33,944 nt of DNA from Spirochaetia bacterium (GTDB taxonomy: Bacteria; Spirochaetota; Spirochaetia; DAHUYW01), in NCBI GenBank assembly GCA_030041455.1, contig JASHNV010000060.1, forward strand, positions 1-33,944, written 5' to 3'. This document shows, one piece after another, positions 26,430 to 33,594 of this stretch. How positions within the stretch are numbered: position 1 is the stretch's first letter; every line of letters starts with the position of its first letter. Position numbers and translations under genes: made by a program. Below the pieces are notes generated by a model. That model was given only the letters and a program-made list of their open reading frames with translations, searched no databases and was not told the origin of the DNA.

Positions 26430-26470
26430 CTTCCCCTCGCGGCGCGCTCTTCCCGCGCCGCGAGGGGAAG
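26430..26470. terminator. 17-bp perfect hairpin after the MFS gene
   Basis: The arms 26430-26446 and 26454-26470 are perfectly complementary over 17 bases, with a 7-base loop. No run of T follows on either strand, so it is not a classical intrinsic terminator. Its place 14 bases after the stop suggests termination or 3-prime end protection. Confidence 0.7.
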
Positions 26471-26520
26471 GCACGGGCTCCCGGAGGTCGGCTCGCGGGA
26501 GGCTGTGCTCGGAAGCGCCC

Positions 26521-26550
26521 TTTACGAAGCGGAGGTCGCGGCGCCATACT
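26521..26550 (+). promoter_or_regulatory. candidate promoter of the DUF2934 gene
   Basis: TTTACG (26521-26526) and CATACT (26545-26550) are separated by 18 bases. They precede a leader of about 24 bases that includes AGGGGG upstream of ATG 26581. Confidence 0.35.
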
Positions 26551-26580
26551 GTCATCATGACTTGAGCAGGGGGCACGACC

Positions 26581-26787
26581 ATGGCCGAGAAGAAGCCGGA
26601 AGGGAAGCCGAGGACGCCGCGCGCGAAGAAGCCGGCGCTAACCCTCGACCAGCTGCGGCGCGAGATCGCGGAGCGCGCGCATGAAATCTTTCAGGAGCGG
26701 ATCTCGGGCCGCCGCCGCGGAGGCGACGAGCTTTCCGACTGGCTTTCCGCGGAGGCCGAGGTGAAAAAGCGCCACGGCGTCACGTAG
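26581..26787 (+). CDS. DUF2934 domain protein
   Basis: This 68-residue protein has a basic, lysine/proline-rich N-terminal tail (about 25 residues) and a DUF2934 helix pair. The pattern is IAERAHEIFQERISGRRRGGDELSDWLSAEAEV, where the family shows I-x-x-RAYEL-W-x-x-G-R-P-G-x-x-x-x-DW-x-AE-x-E. The function of the family is unknown. A role in nucleic acid binding is sometimes suspected from the basic tail but not shown. AGGGGG lies upstream of the ATG. Its last eight bases overlap the end of the adenylate cyclase gene on the other strand, a tail-to-tail overlap. Confidence 0.85.
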   Translation: MAEKKPEGKPRTPRAKKPALTLDQLRREIAERAHEIFQERISGRRRGGDELSDWLSAEAEVKKRHGVT

Positions 26788-28663
26788 GGGAAGGCGGCAG
26801 GCGGCTCTCGGCAGGTCTCGATCCCCGGAGGTTCCACCCGGCCGGTCCGGGGGAAAGGCGCACGAGCGGTTCCGGTCCCTCGATACCCTTCAGGACGGCC
26901 TCGAACGTCTCGATCCGCGCGTCGAGGTTCGCGAGCATGCCGGGGATCTCGTCTCCGGCGCCCATCCTCGCGCTCAGCACAATGTCTCCGCCGTCGCTCA
27001 GCGCTTGGATGCGCGCGGCGATGTTCACCGTTCGGCCGAAATAGTCGAGACGATCGTTCGAGTTGACCGCGATCGCCGGACCGTGATGGAGGCCGATCTT
27101 GATCACGATGCCGTCGGCCAGGCCCGCGTTGAACTCGTCGACGTGCGATTGAATCGCGAGCGCGGCCGCAAGGCCGTCGGTCGGCGTCGGGAAGACCGCC
27201 ATGACCGCGTCGCCGATCGTTTTGACCACCGACCCATGGTTCCGCGCGATCCATTCCGTGAGGAAGCCGAAGTGCCTGCGGACCTCTCCGTAGGCCCTGG
27301 CGTCGCCCGCGGTCTCGTAGAAGGAGGTGGAGCCGAGGAGGTCGGTGAACATGAGCGTGACGCTCTCGACGCCGATCTGCTGGCCGGGTGAGAGCACCTC
27401 CGAGGAGAACATCCGGCGGAACTCTTCCATGGTGGTCACCATCGCGGCGGTCACCGCGTCCCTTCCCCAGTCCGATCGCTCGCAGGCGATGACGATGTCG
27501 CGTGAGCTCTCGTTGCGCACGAGGATCTCGGAGGCGCTCGCGTCGAGCTCGACGGCCGGACGGCCCCAACCGTCCTCGCCGTAGACGATCTCCGCGGCCG
27601 GACGCCGGCCGTCCTTTCGGACCTCGACGATCCGGTTGGCCTGGAGAGCCCTCATGCGATAGGCCGAGACCTCGGAAGGCACCTCCACCACCGTCGCGCG
27701 TCCGCGCTCGGCGATCGCCTGAACGTAGATATGGGGCGTGATCTGCGGTCCCCCCACGCAGTAGACCTGCTTGACCGCCTTGCGGATGTCGGGATGAACC
27801 GAGAACGTGAGCTCCACGGAGCGGTCGAAGCTCGCGGTGTAGTCGATCGCGCAGAAATCGCAGTGGAACCGCTCCGGGGTCTTTCCGAGCGTCGGAGCGT
27901 CGACCTTCGCCACCCGGCAGTTGGGACAGATGAGGTGCCAGCTCAGGTTCGTGACGCCGGCCTTCGTCGCGTAGAGGAACCACCGAAGGACCTCCTCGCG
28001 ATCGAGTCCCCAGCGGTCGGCGAGGACGAACGGTTTCATGTCGATGACTTCGTCGTCTCCGGACCTCGCGATGTGGTCGCGGAAGCGCTCCGTCGCCTCG
28101 ATCGCGACCGGACTGGCGGCAAGCTCGCCGAGGAGTCGGTCGGCGACTCCGTCGTTCACGCGGTAACTCGCTTTCGGGGACGGCAGAAGGCGCTCGGCGA
28201 AGCCGCGGTTCAGCTTGAGGTAGTCGCTCACGTACTTCATCGTCTTCACCATCGAGCCTCGACCCACGAGCGGAATGGCGAGGAGGCCGACGAGGTTGCG
28301 CGGCGTGAACTCCGCGAAGAGCTCGATGAGCGTCGAGCGGCCCGCTTCGGCGCCGTCGCGCAGCCGAACGCCGCCGTAAAATCGCTCCATCGGACCCCCG
28401 AGGTACTTTCGCACGACCGAGTAGTATCTCCCCCGGGACCACTGAAAGGGGAACTCGCTCCAGCGCAGGCTCACCGGCCCCGCGACGCGGGCGACGAGCG
28501 TCCTGCAGTAGCCCCCGTCCGACCGGACGGCGCCGCCCGCCTTCACGGCAAACAAGCCGATGACCCGGTTCATGTGGTCGGTGTTGGCGACAAGCTGCCA
28601 GACTCTGTCGCGGCTCAGCGGCACCTCTCGCTCGAGCTGGTAGGTTCGCGGTTTGAACGCCAT
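26780..28663 (-). CDS. class III adenylate cyclase with DUF5939-type N-terminal region
   Basis: This 627-residue soluble protein probably makes cAMP. Residues 1-150 look like an SRPBCC (START-like) ligand pocket. About 230-420 resembles DUF5939, with a zinc ribbon seen as CPNC and CDFC. The C-terminal cyclase domain spans about 430-600. Metal aspartates are D441 (FTDLLGST) and D485 (IGDAVMAVF). K481 and D540 (DYFG) are the adenine-selecting residues, and N547 and R551 (VNIAARI) bind the transition state. All needed residues are in one chain, so a homodimer should be active. ATG 28663 has AGGAAGG upstream and a good promoter. The frame is open further upstream but lacks support. A ligand in the SRPBCC pocket could control activity, by inference. 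Confidence 0.9.
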   Translation of the reverse strand: MAFKPRTYQLEREVPLSRDRVWQLVANTDHMNRVIGLFAVKAGGAVRSDGGYCRTLVARVAGPVSLRWSEFPFQWSRGRYYSVVRKYLGGPMERFYGGVRLRDGAEAGRSTLIELFAEFTPRNLVGLLAIPLVGRGSMVKTMKYVSDYLKLNRGFAERLLPSPKASYRVNDGVADRLLGELAASPVAIEATERFRDHIARSGDDEVIDMKPFVLADRWGLDREEVLRWFLYATKAGVTNLSWHLICPNCRVAKVDAPTLGKTPERFHCDFCAIDYTASFDRSVELTFSVHPDIRKAVKQVYCVGGPQITPHIYVQAIAERGRATVVEVPSEVSAYRMRALQANRIVEVRKDGRRPAAEIVYGEDGWGRPAVELDASASEILVRNESSRDIVIACERSDWGRDAVTAAMVTTMEEFRRMFSSEVLSPGQQIGVESVTLMFTDLLGSTSFYETAGDARAYGEVRRHFGFLTEWIARNHGSVVKTIGDAVMAVFPTPTDGLAAALAIQSHVDEFNAGLADGIVIKIGLHHGPAIAVNSNDRLDYFGRTVNIAARIQALSDGGDIVLSARMGAGDEIPGMLANLDARIETFEAVLKGIEGPEPLVRLSPGPAGWNLRGSRPAESRLPPSPT

Positions 28664-28681
28664 CTGCGCCTTCCTCTCTCG

Positions 28682-28710
28682 ATGGTACCATGCCGTGCGC
28701 GGCGTGTTAA
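28682..28710 (-). promoter_or_regulatory. adenylate cyclase promoter
   Basis: On the minus strand TTAACA (28710-28705) is followed after 17 bases by TACCAT (28687-28682). Transcription would begin about 12 bases before ATG 28663, leaving just enough room for the AGGAAGG ribosome site. Confidence 0.6.
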
Positions 28711-28900
28711 CCGCGCGCTTCCCCGGCGCCAGAGGCTTTCGCCTGGGCCTCGGACGCGGAACCTCGCGCGCCGGAGTCGCGCCGTTCGACCGCTTTCCGA
28801 TGTCCAATGTCTCGATTTTGTCAGGTGACCGGTTGCGTGCGAAGGGCACGCGTGGGAGACGGCGCCGCGCCGAGCGACGCCGTCGCGGGAGAAAAATAAT

Positions 28901-28929
28901 TTGCGTTCCCTTCGAATAGGGTACACAAT
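28901..28929 (+). promoter_or_regulatory. promoter of the secreted beta protein
   Basis: TTGCGT (28901-28906) and CACAAT (28924-28929) are separated by 17 bases, downstream of an A-rich stretch. The leader would be about 26 bases and carries AGGAG at 28951-28955. Confidence 0.55.
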
Positions 28930-28961
28930 GAACGTACACCCCACTTCGAAAGGAGATGAGA

Positions 28962-29639
28962 ATGAGACGGACTCTTGCTATGACATTCGTGCTTGCCTGC
29001 ACGCTTGTGGTCGGTGTCTCCGCGCAGACGTTGGTCCTCAGCAGAGACTTTACTCAGAGCGGGCCGGCGACCCCCTCGTACGGCGACTGGGCGGTGAACA
29101 ATGGGAGGCTGTACCAGAATAACGTCTATTCGCCGCTCGCCAAGATCAACCTTGCCGCCTCGCAGTCGGGCATCATGCAGTACGCGTTCAACGTTCGGTA
29201 CGAAGGCGGCGGCGAGGATCGCAAAGGAGGCTTCGGCATCGAGGTCTATATCGACAACGCGTTCGACGGGCGTTCCTGGGGAGACGGCCACTCGTATCTC
29301 CTGTGGCTCAACTACGACGAGCACCCCACCTATGGGGGGGCCGGCTTTCGCGCCCAGGTCTATCGCAGCACGTCGCCGACCGATATGACCCTCATGCCGG
29401 GCTACGACATCGCGCTCGATCCCTCCTACCTGACTCAGGATAACCTGTCGATGGTCGTTCCCGTGACAATCACCATCAACAGCGACACGGGCGACGTCAC
29501 GGTCAAGGATCCGACGCGGGACAATTGGGAGTACGCGTTCAACCTCGGCGCTGCGCCGGGATCCGGAAGCTATATCGCGCTCAGGACCAACAGTCTCGCG
29601 GTGAGCTTCGGCAATCTCACGGTGACGCAGCTGCAGTAG
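28962..29639 (+). CDS. secreted beta-rich protein of unknown function
   Basis: This 225-residue protein has a type I signal peptide with a likely cut after VSA near residue 21. The mature part is rich in aromatic, Gly, Asn and Ser residues and looks like a beta-sandwich of the jelly-roll or lectin kind. Segments such as YGDWAVNNGRLYQNN, GGFGIEVYIDNAFDGRSWGDG and LLWLNYDE resemble concanavalin-like sugar-binding folds. I cannot name a family. I chose ATG 28962 because AGGAG (28951-28955) lies six bases upstream. ATG 28956 would directly abut it. There is no lipobox, anchor or cysteine in the mature part. The protein probably acts outside the cytoplasm. Confidence 0.88.
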   Translation: MRRTLAMTFVLACTLVVGVSAQTLVLSRDFTQSGPATPSYGDWAVNNGRLYQNNVYSPLAKINLAASQSGIMQYAFNVRYEGGGEDRKGGFGIEVYIDNAFDGRSWGDGHSYLLWLNYDEHPTYGGAGFRAQVYRSTSPTDMTLMPGYDIALDPSYLTQDNLSMVVPVTITINSDTGDVTVKDPTRDNWEYAFNLGAAPGSGSYIALRTNSLAVSFGNLTVTQLQ

Positions 29640-29943
29640 CCGGGGTCCCGGCGTCACGGGAGATCTCGAGAGACCGGAGCCGAGCCGAACGGGTCGAGGC
29701 GCGCTCGTTCGGCGAGCAGGCATGATCGCAGCCTTCTCATGCGCCCGCGGGTTTTTAAGGAGGCTCATCGTTCGGCGCCGTTCCGCGACCCCCGCGCGAT
29801 CGCGGTCTCTCGGGCTATCTCTTCGACGGAGGGGGCTCGGCGGAACGACACGGGAACTTTTCTCCTCGACGTTCGTCAAACCGAGTCGCGGGCCGGCGGA
29901 GAGACGCCCCGGGTCGCCACCCGACACTTCGGAGGAGACAACG
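29640..29943. other. intergenic stretch between two secreted-protein genes
   Basis: No gene is supported in these 304 bases. A TTTTTAAGGAGG run near 29752-29763 looks like a ribosome site but has no start codon after it, and the open frame beyond it is arginine-rich. No clear terminator for the upstream gene or promoter for the downstream gene is visible. Confidence 0.4.
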
Positions 29944-30381
29944 ATGAGAAGACGATTCCGCCGGCTGCTCGGCCTTTCAGCTTTGATCCTGCTTGCCTTC
30001 GGGGGGGCTGCCGCGGCGTGGTCCGGTCCGACTCTCCAAGTTTCCACGAGCGCCGCGCCGGTCAGCTCGGGCGATACGGTTTCGTTGCCGGACACCGCTC
30101 CCGGAAGCTTGAGCGCTCCGCTCACCATCACGATTCTCAACGTCGGCGATCAGGACCTGAGGTTTCTCGGCGCTCGACCCGTAGCGGTCTCCGGACTCGG
30201 CGCCAAGATGTTCGAGATCGTGCCCCAGCCGCGAGGGCCGATAGCGCCCGGCAGCTTCGCGAGCTTCGGCATCGTCTTCGCGCCGACCGCCGCCGGAACC
30301 CACGACGCCACCGTGACGATTCTCTCCAACGATCCGAACGCGCCGGGCTTCACCTTCTACGTCTCAGGCGACGGAATGTGA
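29944..30381 (+). CDS. secreted protein with one ASPM/SPD-2/Hydin (choice-of-anchor D) domain
   Basis: The 145-residue product has a basic n-region, a hydrophobic core and a likely signal-peptidase cut near residue 25 (AAAAW). The rest is a single immunoglobulin-like ASH/Hydin-type repeat: LTITILNVGDQDLRF, then FEIVPQPRGPIAPGSFASFGIVFAPTAAGTHDATVTILSNDPNAP. Such repeats normally sit in longer surface proteins as spacers. A lone copy is unusual and may be an adaptor or a shortened protein. GGAGGAG (29931-29937) lies six bases before the ATG. Codon use is like its neighbours. No catalytic site can be expected from the fold. Confidence 0.88.
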   Translation: MRRRFRRLLGLSALILLAFGGAAAAWSGPTLQVSTSAAPVSSGDTVSLPDTAPGSLSAPLTITILNVGDQDLRFLGARPVAVSGLGAKMFEIVPQPRGPIAPGSFASFGIVFAPTAAGTHDATVTILSNDPNAPGFTFYVSGDGM

Positions 30382-30467
30382 GCCGGGGGCGCGCGCGGTG
30401 TCCCGCGTACTTTCCGCCGCGGACATCGAACCGATGCGCTCGGCTGTCCGCGCGGCTCCAGGTATGA

Positions 30468-30473
30468 TATAGT
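30468..30473 (+). promoter_or_regulatory. -10 box of the DtxR-family gene, predicted leaderless
   Basis: TATAGT (30468-30473) ends six bases before GTG 30480, so transcription would begin at the start codon. An overlapping TATGAT (30463-30468) would give a five-base leader. The -35 region is poor. No Shine-Dalgarno precedes the GTG. Confidence 0.5.
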
Positions 30474-30479
30474 TCGCGA

Positions 30480-31187
30480 GTGGACATTGATCTCGCGCAC
30501 GCCCACCGACAGTTTCCCGCGGTCGCCGAGTATCTGAGCAGCATCTACATACTCCTACGCGACTACGGCTACGTGAGCAACACGCGGCTCGCGGAATGGA
30601 CCGGCGTGAGCGGCTCGGCCGTCACGCAGGCGCTATCGCGGCTGAAGCGTCTCGGCCTCGTCCGGCAAAAGCGCTACGAGAACGTCCTTCTCACGGAGGA
30701 CGGACGAACGCTCGCGGTCAAAGTCCTCCGCCGCCACTACTTGATCGAGCATCTCCTCGTCGCGGTTCTCGGCTATCCGTGGGACAAGGCCGACGAGGAG
30801 GCGAAGCTCCTCCAAAGCCAGATTTCCGACGATCTCACCGAGCATCTCTATCAGAGGCTCGGCTCGCCCCAGACCTGTCCCCACGGCAATCCCATGCCCG
30901 GCGCGGCGATCGAGGCGAAGCTCCTCGCAGCCGCGAAGCTGAGCGAGGCTCCCGAAGGCCACGTGGCGCTCATTCTGCGGATCACTGAGGAGGGAGAGCA
31001 GATCCCCGAGATGCTCTCGTTCTGTTACAGCAACGGGATCCAGCCAGGCAGGCGTTTCACGGTACGGCGCGCCGACGATGAGCACCTCGGCCTCAGCGCC
31101 GCTGCCCGAAGCGACGACGTCGAGAAGCGGGGAGAGATTCTTCTCGCGACGGCTCTTGCCGAGCACATCCGTTACGAGAACGGCTGA
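30480..31187 (+). CDS. DtxR/MntR-family metal-dependent regulator
   Basis: This 235-residue transcription factor has an N-terminal winged helix (VSNTRLAEWTGVSGSAVTQALSRLKRLGLV, about 32-61). A dimerisation and metal-binding domain follows (LRRHYLIEHLL, then CPHGNPMPGA near 137-146), and then a C-terminal FeoA/SH3-like domain. With iron or manganese bound, such proteins repress uptake genes. The histidines, glutamates and the Cys in CPHG that build the metal sites are present. The first residues EYLSSIYILLRDYGYVSNT are typical. The start is GTG 30480 and seems leaderless. Neither neighbour is a metal transporter, so the targets lie elsewhere. IdeR-like versus MntR-like cannot be settled by eye. 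Confidence 0.92.
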   Translation: MDIDLAHAHRQFPAVAEYLSSIYILLRDYGYVSNTRLAEWTGVSGSAVTQALSRLKRLGLVRQKRYENVLLTEDGRTLAVKVLRRHYLIEHLLVAVLGYPWDKADEEAKLLQSQISDDLTEHLYQRLGSPQTCPHGNPMPGAAIEAKLLAAAKLSEAPEGHVALILRITEEGEQIPEMLSFCYSNGIQPGRRFTVRRADDEHLGLSAAARSDDVEKRGEILLATALAEHIRYENG

Positions 31188-31413
31188 CGTCGACGGCGAA
31201 AGCCCGGGATGCCGCCGGTTTCGGGCATGATCGCGCTCGACGGTTCCGGCCGGCGACCTTCTTCGCGGAGGATGGACGCGGTCGGGTTTGCAAGGCGCCG
31301 GTGCGCTCCGCTCGGTCGCGAGCCCGGCAAGCGCGGGGCTCCCGGCGAGGAGCGGCCGTCGGCCCGCCTGGGTCGATTCGCGGGCATCCGCTCGCGGTCC
31401 GAGTCGACGCGTT

Positions 31414-31442
31414 TTGACAGGCGGCCTCCGTCGGGATAGACT
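31414..31442 (+). promoter_or_regulatory. promoter of the small lipoprotein
   Basis: A perfect -35 TTGACA (31414-31419) is followed after 17 bases by TAGACT (31437-31442). Transcription should start near 31449, which lies after GTG 31446 and so rules that codon out as the start. Confidence 0.7.
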
Positions 31443-31457
31443 ATCGTGAGAAGGATC

Positions 31458-31853
31458 ATGAGGCGCGGTTGGCGGTTTTTCGTCTTCTTTCCGGTTGCCC
31501 TAGCGTCCGCGTCGTGCTCGAGCTCTACCGAGGCGACGACGGCCACCGGCGTGGAGCCGCAGCCCGACACCATCGGCGAGCTCGTTGGGACCTGGACAAA
31601 CGGGCCCGATTCCATCGTGTTCACGTGGGGCACGGTCACCCAAACCGGGATGCCGGGTATCGGATCCTTTACCGTGACGACGAACCAAACCGACGGCGAC
31701 ACCTTCCTGTCGATTGAGTTCTCGTCGGGAACCTCCAATGTGCTCGAGGAGGGGCAGTTTACGGTGACGGGGAGCACCCTTTCCATCACGGGAGTCACCG
31801 TCGACGCGGAAGGCGACTCGACCCCTCTGTCCGCGACCTTTACCCGATCGTAG
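31458..31853 (+). CDS. small lipoprotein, beta-rich
   Basis: The 131-residue product has a signal peptide ending LASASC, so the cysteine at about residue 20 should be lipidated and the protein attached to a membrane. The mature part is Thr/Ser/Gly-rich and predicted as a small beta barrel of the lipocalin-like type: IGELVGTWTNGPDSIVFTWG and repeats such as GSTLSITGVTVDAEG. It is consistent with a META/lipocalin-like fold, but I cannot name the family. ATG 31458 is preferred over GTG 31446 because the promoter puts the transcript start between them. It would be processed by LspA encoded in this window. A 6-bp stem follows the stop. Confidence 0.85.
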   Translation: MRRGWRFFVFFPVALASASCSSSTEATTATGVEPQPDTIGELVGTWTNGPDSIVFTWGTVTQTGMPGIGSFTVTTNQTDGDTFLSIEFSSGTSNVLEEGQFTVTGSTLSITGVTVDAEGDSTPLSATFTRS

Positions 31854-32497
31854 CCGCGGCAGGAGCCGCGAGACCGGATTGAAGGCGGTCGGCCGAGGCG
31901 CCTGAGTCCCTCCGCGCGGCCGACAGGTCCCGCTTCGCGGGATTGAGCCTGATCTTCTCACACCCTGGCAATAATCGGGGAAGCGGCGGTTGGTCTTCGA
32001 CGAATAGCGGCTTGTTTGAAGCACTTCGTGTCTGGTCCGAGGCCCTGGGGCTGCGTGAACGTCTCGTTGTGCGGCCAAATGAGGCGGTGGTCATGGGAAT
32101 GTCGGTGTTCTCCTCGCCGGAGCAGACCTTTCCCTCCGTTGACGGCTTCGGGGAGTCCTATGCTTGCCTACGCGAGGCAGAGGTTCTTTCCGGCGAGGCT
32201 CCATATATCCCAAATACGGGAAGGCCACGGGAGTCGTATCCAGATTCTGCGATCCGTCATCTTGACCAGGGCTGACACCTTCAGCAGCTTGAATCGGATG
32301 GTGTTTGTCTGCCACGTGTGGGCGTCGGTCTTTCCGAGCGCCTCTTCGCGTAACACGACGAAGAACAAATTTGCAATCGAAGAACAAATGGAGTCCAAGC
32401 CCGACCGTCGATTACCTCATGATCGCGCATGGACCGGCCGGGAATCGACAGAATCCCCTGCGCGGAAGTCGTGGTTTCGCAATCGCCTATACCCTGC
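31854..32497. other. accessory stretch with transposase debris
   Basis: G+C drops visibly from about 31940 onward compared with the neighbours. The only recognisable coding trace is a minus-strand transposase C-terminus at 32168-32398. The plus-strand frames here read through it and are not protein-like. A short stem, CGCGGC at 31855-31860 with GCCGCG at 31865-31870, lies just after the lipoprotein stop. No terminal inverted repeat could be paired. Confidence 0.55.
32168..32398 (-). pseudogene. C-terminal remnant of an IS1380-like transposase
   Basis: The minus-strand frame reads SSIANLFFVVLREEAL, then WQTNTIRFKLLKVSALVKM and RRIWIRLPWPSRIWDIWSL. This matches the end of IS1380-family DDE transposases, where an ANQFRLLLH-AAY-L-LR helix is followed by TIRLRLLKIGA and RR-x-x-x-L-x-x-x-x-P. 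The catalytic DDE core is absent, and the same frame meets a stop just upstream. About 75 codons remain, ending in a natural-looking TAG at 32168. It marks an old insertion next to a toxin-antitoxin pair. Family assignment is by memory of the motif. Confidence 0.65.
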
Positions 32498-32836
32498 TTA
32501 CAAGCCAATAATCTCGTTCAACCCCTCGAGGGCTTGCGTGATTTCGCGCAACGAAGCCTTGCCGAGACGTTTCCCGACTCGTTCCGCCGCGAGGGTGCGG
32601 ATCTGACTCATCTTCGCCCACGACCGTTTCGGCAGCGTGCCTTCAGCGAGCTCCAAGGTCAGAGGGAAGCCGGCACGTTGCTCTTGGCTCGTGATCGCCA
32701 TCGCAATAACGGTCCCCGATCTTTCATTGAACACGTCCTGACTGAGAATGAGCACCGGGCGCTTCCCCGCCTGCTCGCTTCCTCGAACCGGGTTCAGGTC
32801 AGCCCATCGAATCTCGCCTCTCAATATTCCGGCCAT
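32498..32836 (-). CDS. MazF/PemK-family toxin
   Basis: This 112-residue protein is an endoribonuclease of the type II toxin class. It opens LRGEIRWADLNPVRGSEQAGKRPVLILS, the family core with the Gly-rich loop and the catalytic Arg. It continues VIAMAITS, LPKRSWAKMSQIRTLAAERVG and the final helix. Toxins of this kind cut mRNA at short motifs and arrest growth until the antitoxin neutralises them. The ATG lies inside the end of the antitoxin gene, a 16-base overlap that couples translation. All core segments are intact, so it is likely active. Lower G+C than surrounding genes hints at transfer. Confidence 0.93.
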   Translation of the reverse strand: MAGILRGEIRWADLNPVRGSEQAGKRPVLILSQDVFNERSGTVIAMAITSQEQRAGFPLTLELAEGTLPKRSWAKMSQIRTLAAERVGKRLGKASLREITQALEGLNEIIGL

Positions 32837-33063
32837 TGTGTGTGGTCGACCCCGAGCCCTTCTTCCGCAAGCGATCGCTCAAACGCAGGATCGAGTTTGG
32901 CAAGCTCATCGACAAGCCGCGTCCGGCCTATGCGAGCGAGCTTCTCGAGAAGAGCTTCTTCCACGACGCGACTACGGTTCACGTAGCTGCGATCCCTAAC
33001 AAGACGATCAACCTGGGCAACCAGTTGGGCGTCAATCGTAACGGCAATCTTCGATTTTGGCAT
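32821..33063 (-). CDS. ribbon-helix-helix antitoxin (MazE-like)
   Basis: The 80-residue product has an N-terminal ribbon-helix-helix DNA-binding domain: KIAVTIDAQLVAQVDRLV, then SYVNRSRVVEEALLEKL, as in CopG/MetJ-type antitoxins. The acidic C-terminal tail (LAEEGLGVDHTQWPEY) would bind the MazF toxin. I chose ATG 33063 because GGGAG lies six bases upstream. An upstream open stretch lacks this site and crosses the promoter. The gene leads the operon and overlaps the toxin. An 8-bp palindrome over the -10 box (33074-33098) is its likely operator. Confidence 0.9.
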   Translation of the reverse strand: MPKSKIAVTIDAQLVAQVDRLVRDRSYVNRSRVVEEALLEKLARIGRTRLVDELAKLDPAFERSLAEEGLGVDHTQWPEY

Positions 33064-33073
33064 TTTTTCTCCC

Positions 33074-33098
33074 TGAGTATGACGATACATCATACTCA
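33074..33098. promoter_or_regulatory. palindromic operator of the toxin-antitoxin operon
   Basis: TGAGTATG (33074-33081) and CATACTCA (33091-33098) form a perfect 8-bp dyad with a 9-base spacer. The spacer contains the -10 box, so a bound ribbon-helix-helix dimer would block transcription. Confidence 0.75.
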
Positions 33099-33110
33099 GC
33101 CGGTCGTCAA
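33082..33110 (-). promoter_or_regulatory. toxin-antitoxin operon promoter
   Basis: On the minus strand TTGACG (33110-33105) is followed after 17 bases by TATCGT (33087-33082). Transcription would begin about 11 bases before ATG 33063. The -35 box overlaps the stop codon region of the upstream gene. Confidence 0.6.
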
Positions 33111-33577
33111 TGCTGTCTTCTGCTCGACCGCTCCCATTGCTGTTGCATCTCGCGAAAGACCTCTTCATTCTCTGGAGAGAAAATCACTGCTCTGGCTAGG
33201 TGCCAGAACCAACCATCGGAGACCTTAAGGATATACTCTGGGGCCCCGCCCGCCCGAACCGATAGAATACCAGCCTGCTCGGGCATGAACTCGATATCTA
33301 CAGGCAACCCTCCTTCATGGACGAGCTCGCAACGAAACCACGTATAGAAAATCTTCTCTACCGGCCAAAGCACACTTCGATACTCGACCGCGATGCGAAC
33401 TGAACGTGATGCCTCTAAGAACAGACGAAACGCATCGCCGTCGTTGACAGCCGATCGATTGGGGTAGCGTTTTCGCGCGCTCGCGGCAACGGCTATCAAG
33501 ATTGATAGGAAGGCCCCCTCTCGTCGGTTTTGCTCCCAAAGGAGTATTGCGTCATCCACTCGATCTTTTATGCTCAC
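33107..33577 (-). CDS. conserved hypothetical protein with a HEPN-like motif
   Basis: I do not recognise a named family for this 156-residue soluble protein. It is helical at the start (VDDAILLWEQNRREGAFLSILIAVAASARKRYP) and more beta-like near the end (ILSVRAGGAPEYILKVSDGWFWHL). R82-C-E-L-V-H87 fits the R-x4-H motif of HEPN proteins, many of which are ribonucleases in toxin-antitoxin and defence modules. The surrounding FYTWFRCELVHEGG is the sort of context seen there. The GTG start 33577 has no clear Shine-Dalgarno. It lies 43 bases upstream of the RHH-MazF operon and 17 bases after a partial reading frame, all on one strand. A nuclease role is inference. Confidence 0.75.
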   Translation of the reverse strand: MSIKDRVDDAILLWEQNRREGAFLSILIAVAASARKRYPNRSAVNDGDAFRLFLEASRSVRIAVEYRSVLWPVEKIFYTWFRCELVHEGGLPVDIEFMPEQAGILSVRAGGAPEYILKVSDGWFWHLARAVIFSPENEEVFREMQQQWERSSRRQH

Positions 33578-33594
33578 GTCAGTAATATTCGCCC

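Noticed and set aside
24437-26565. Very long frames on both strands across the DinB and MFS genes
   Set aside because: The MFS gene shows clear membrane helices and motif A. The alternatives are charged, low-complexity products.
28664-29002. Longer start for the adenylate cyclase (adding 113 residues)
   Set aside because: The extension is Arg-rich, crosses a good promoter and the divergent gene's promoter, and ATG 28663 has AGGAAGG before it.
29781-29807. GC-rich dyad in the gap before the Hydin-type gene
   Set aside because: Only five to six pairs form, with no U-tract and no link to a promoter. Such stems are expected by chance at this G+C.
31943-32275. A 110-codon plus-strand frame
   Set aside because: It is antisense to the transposase remnant and has no ribosome site or recognisable motif.
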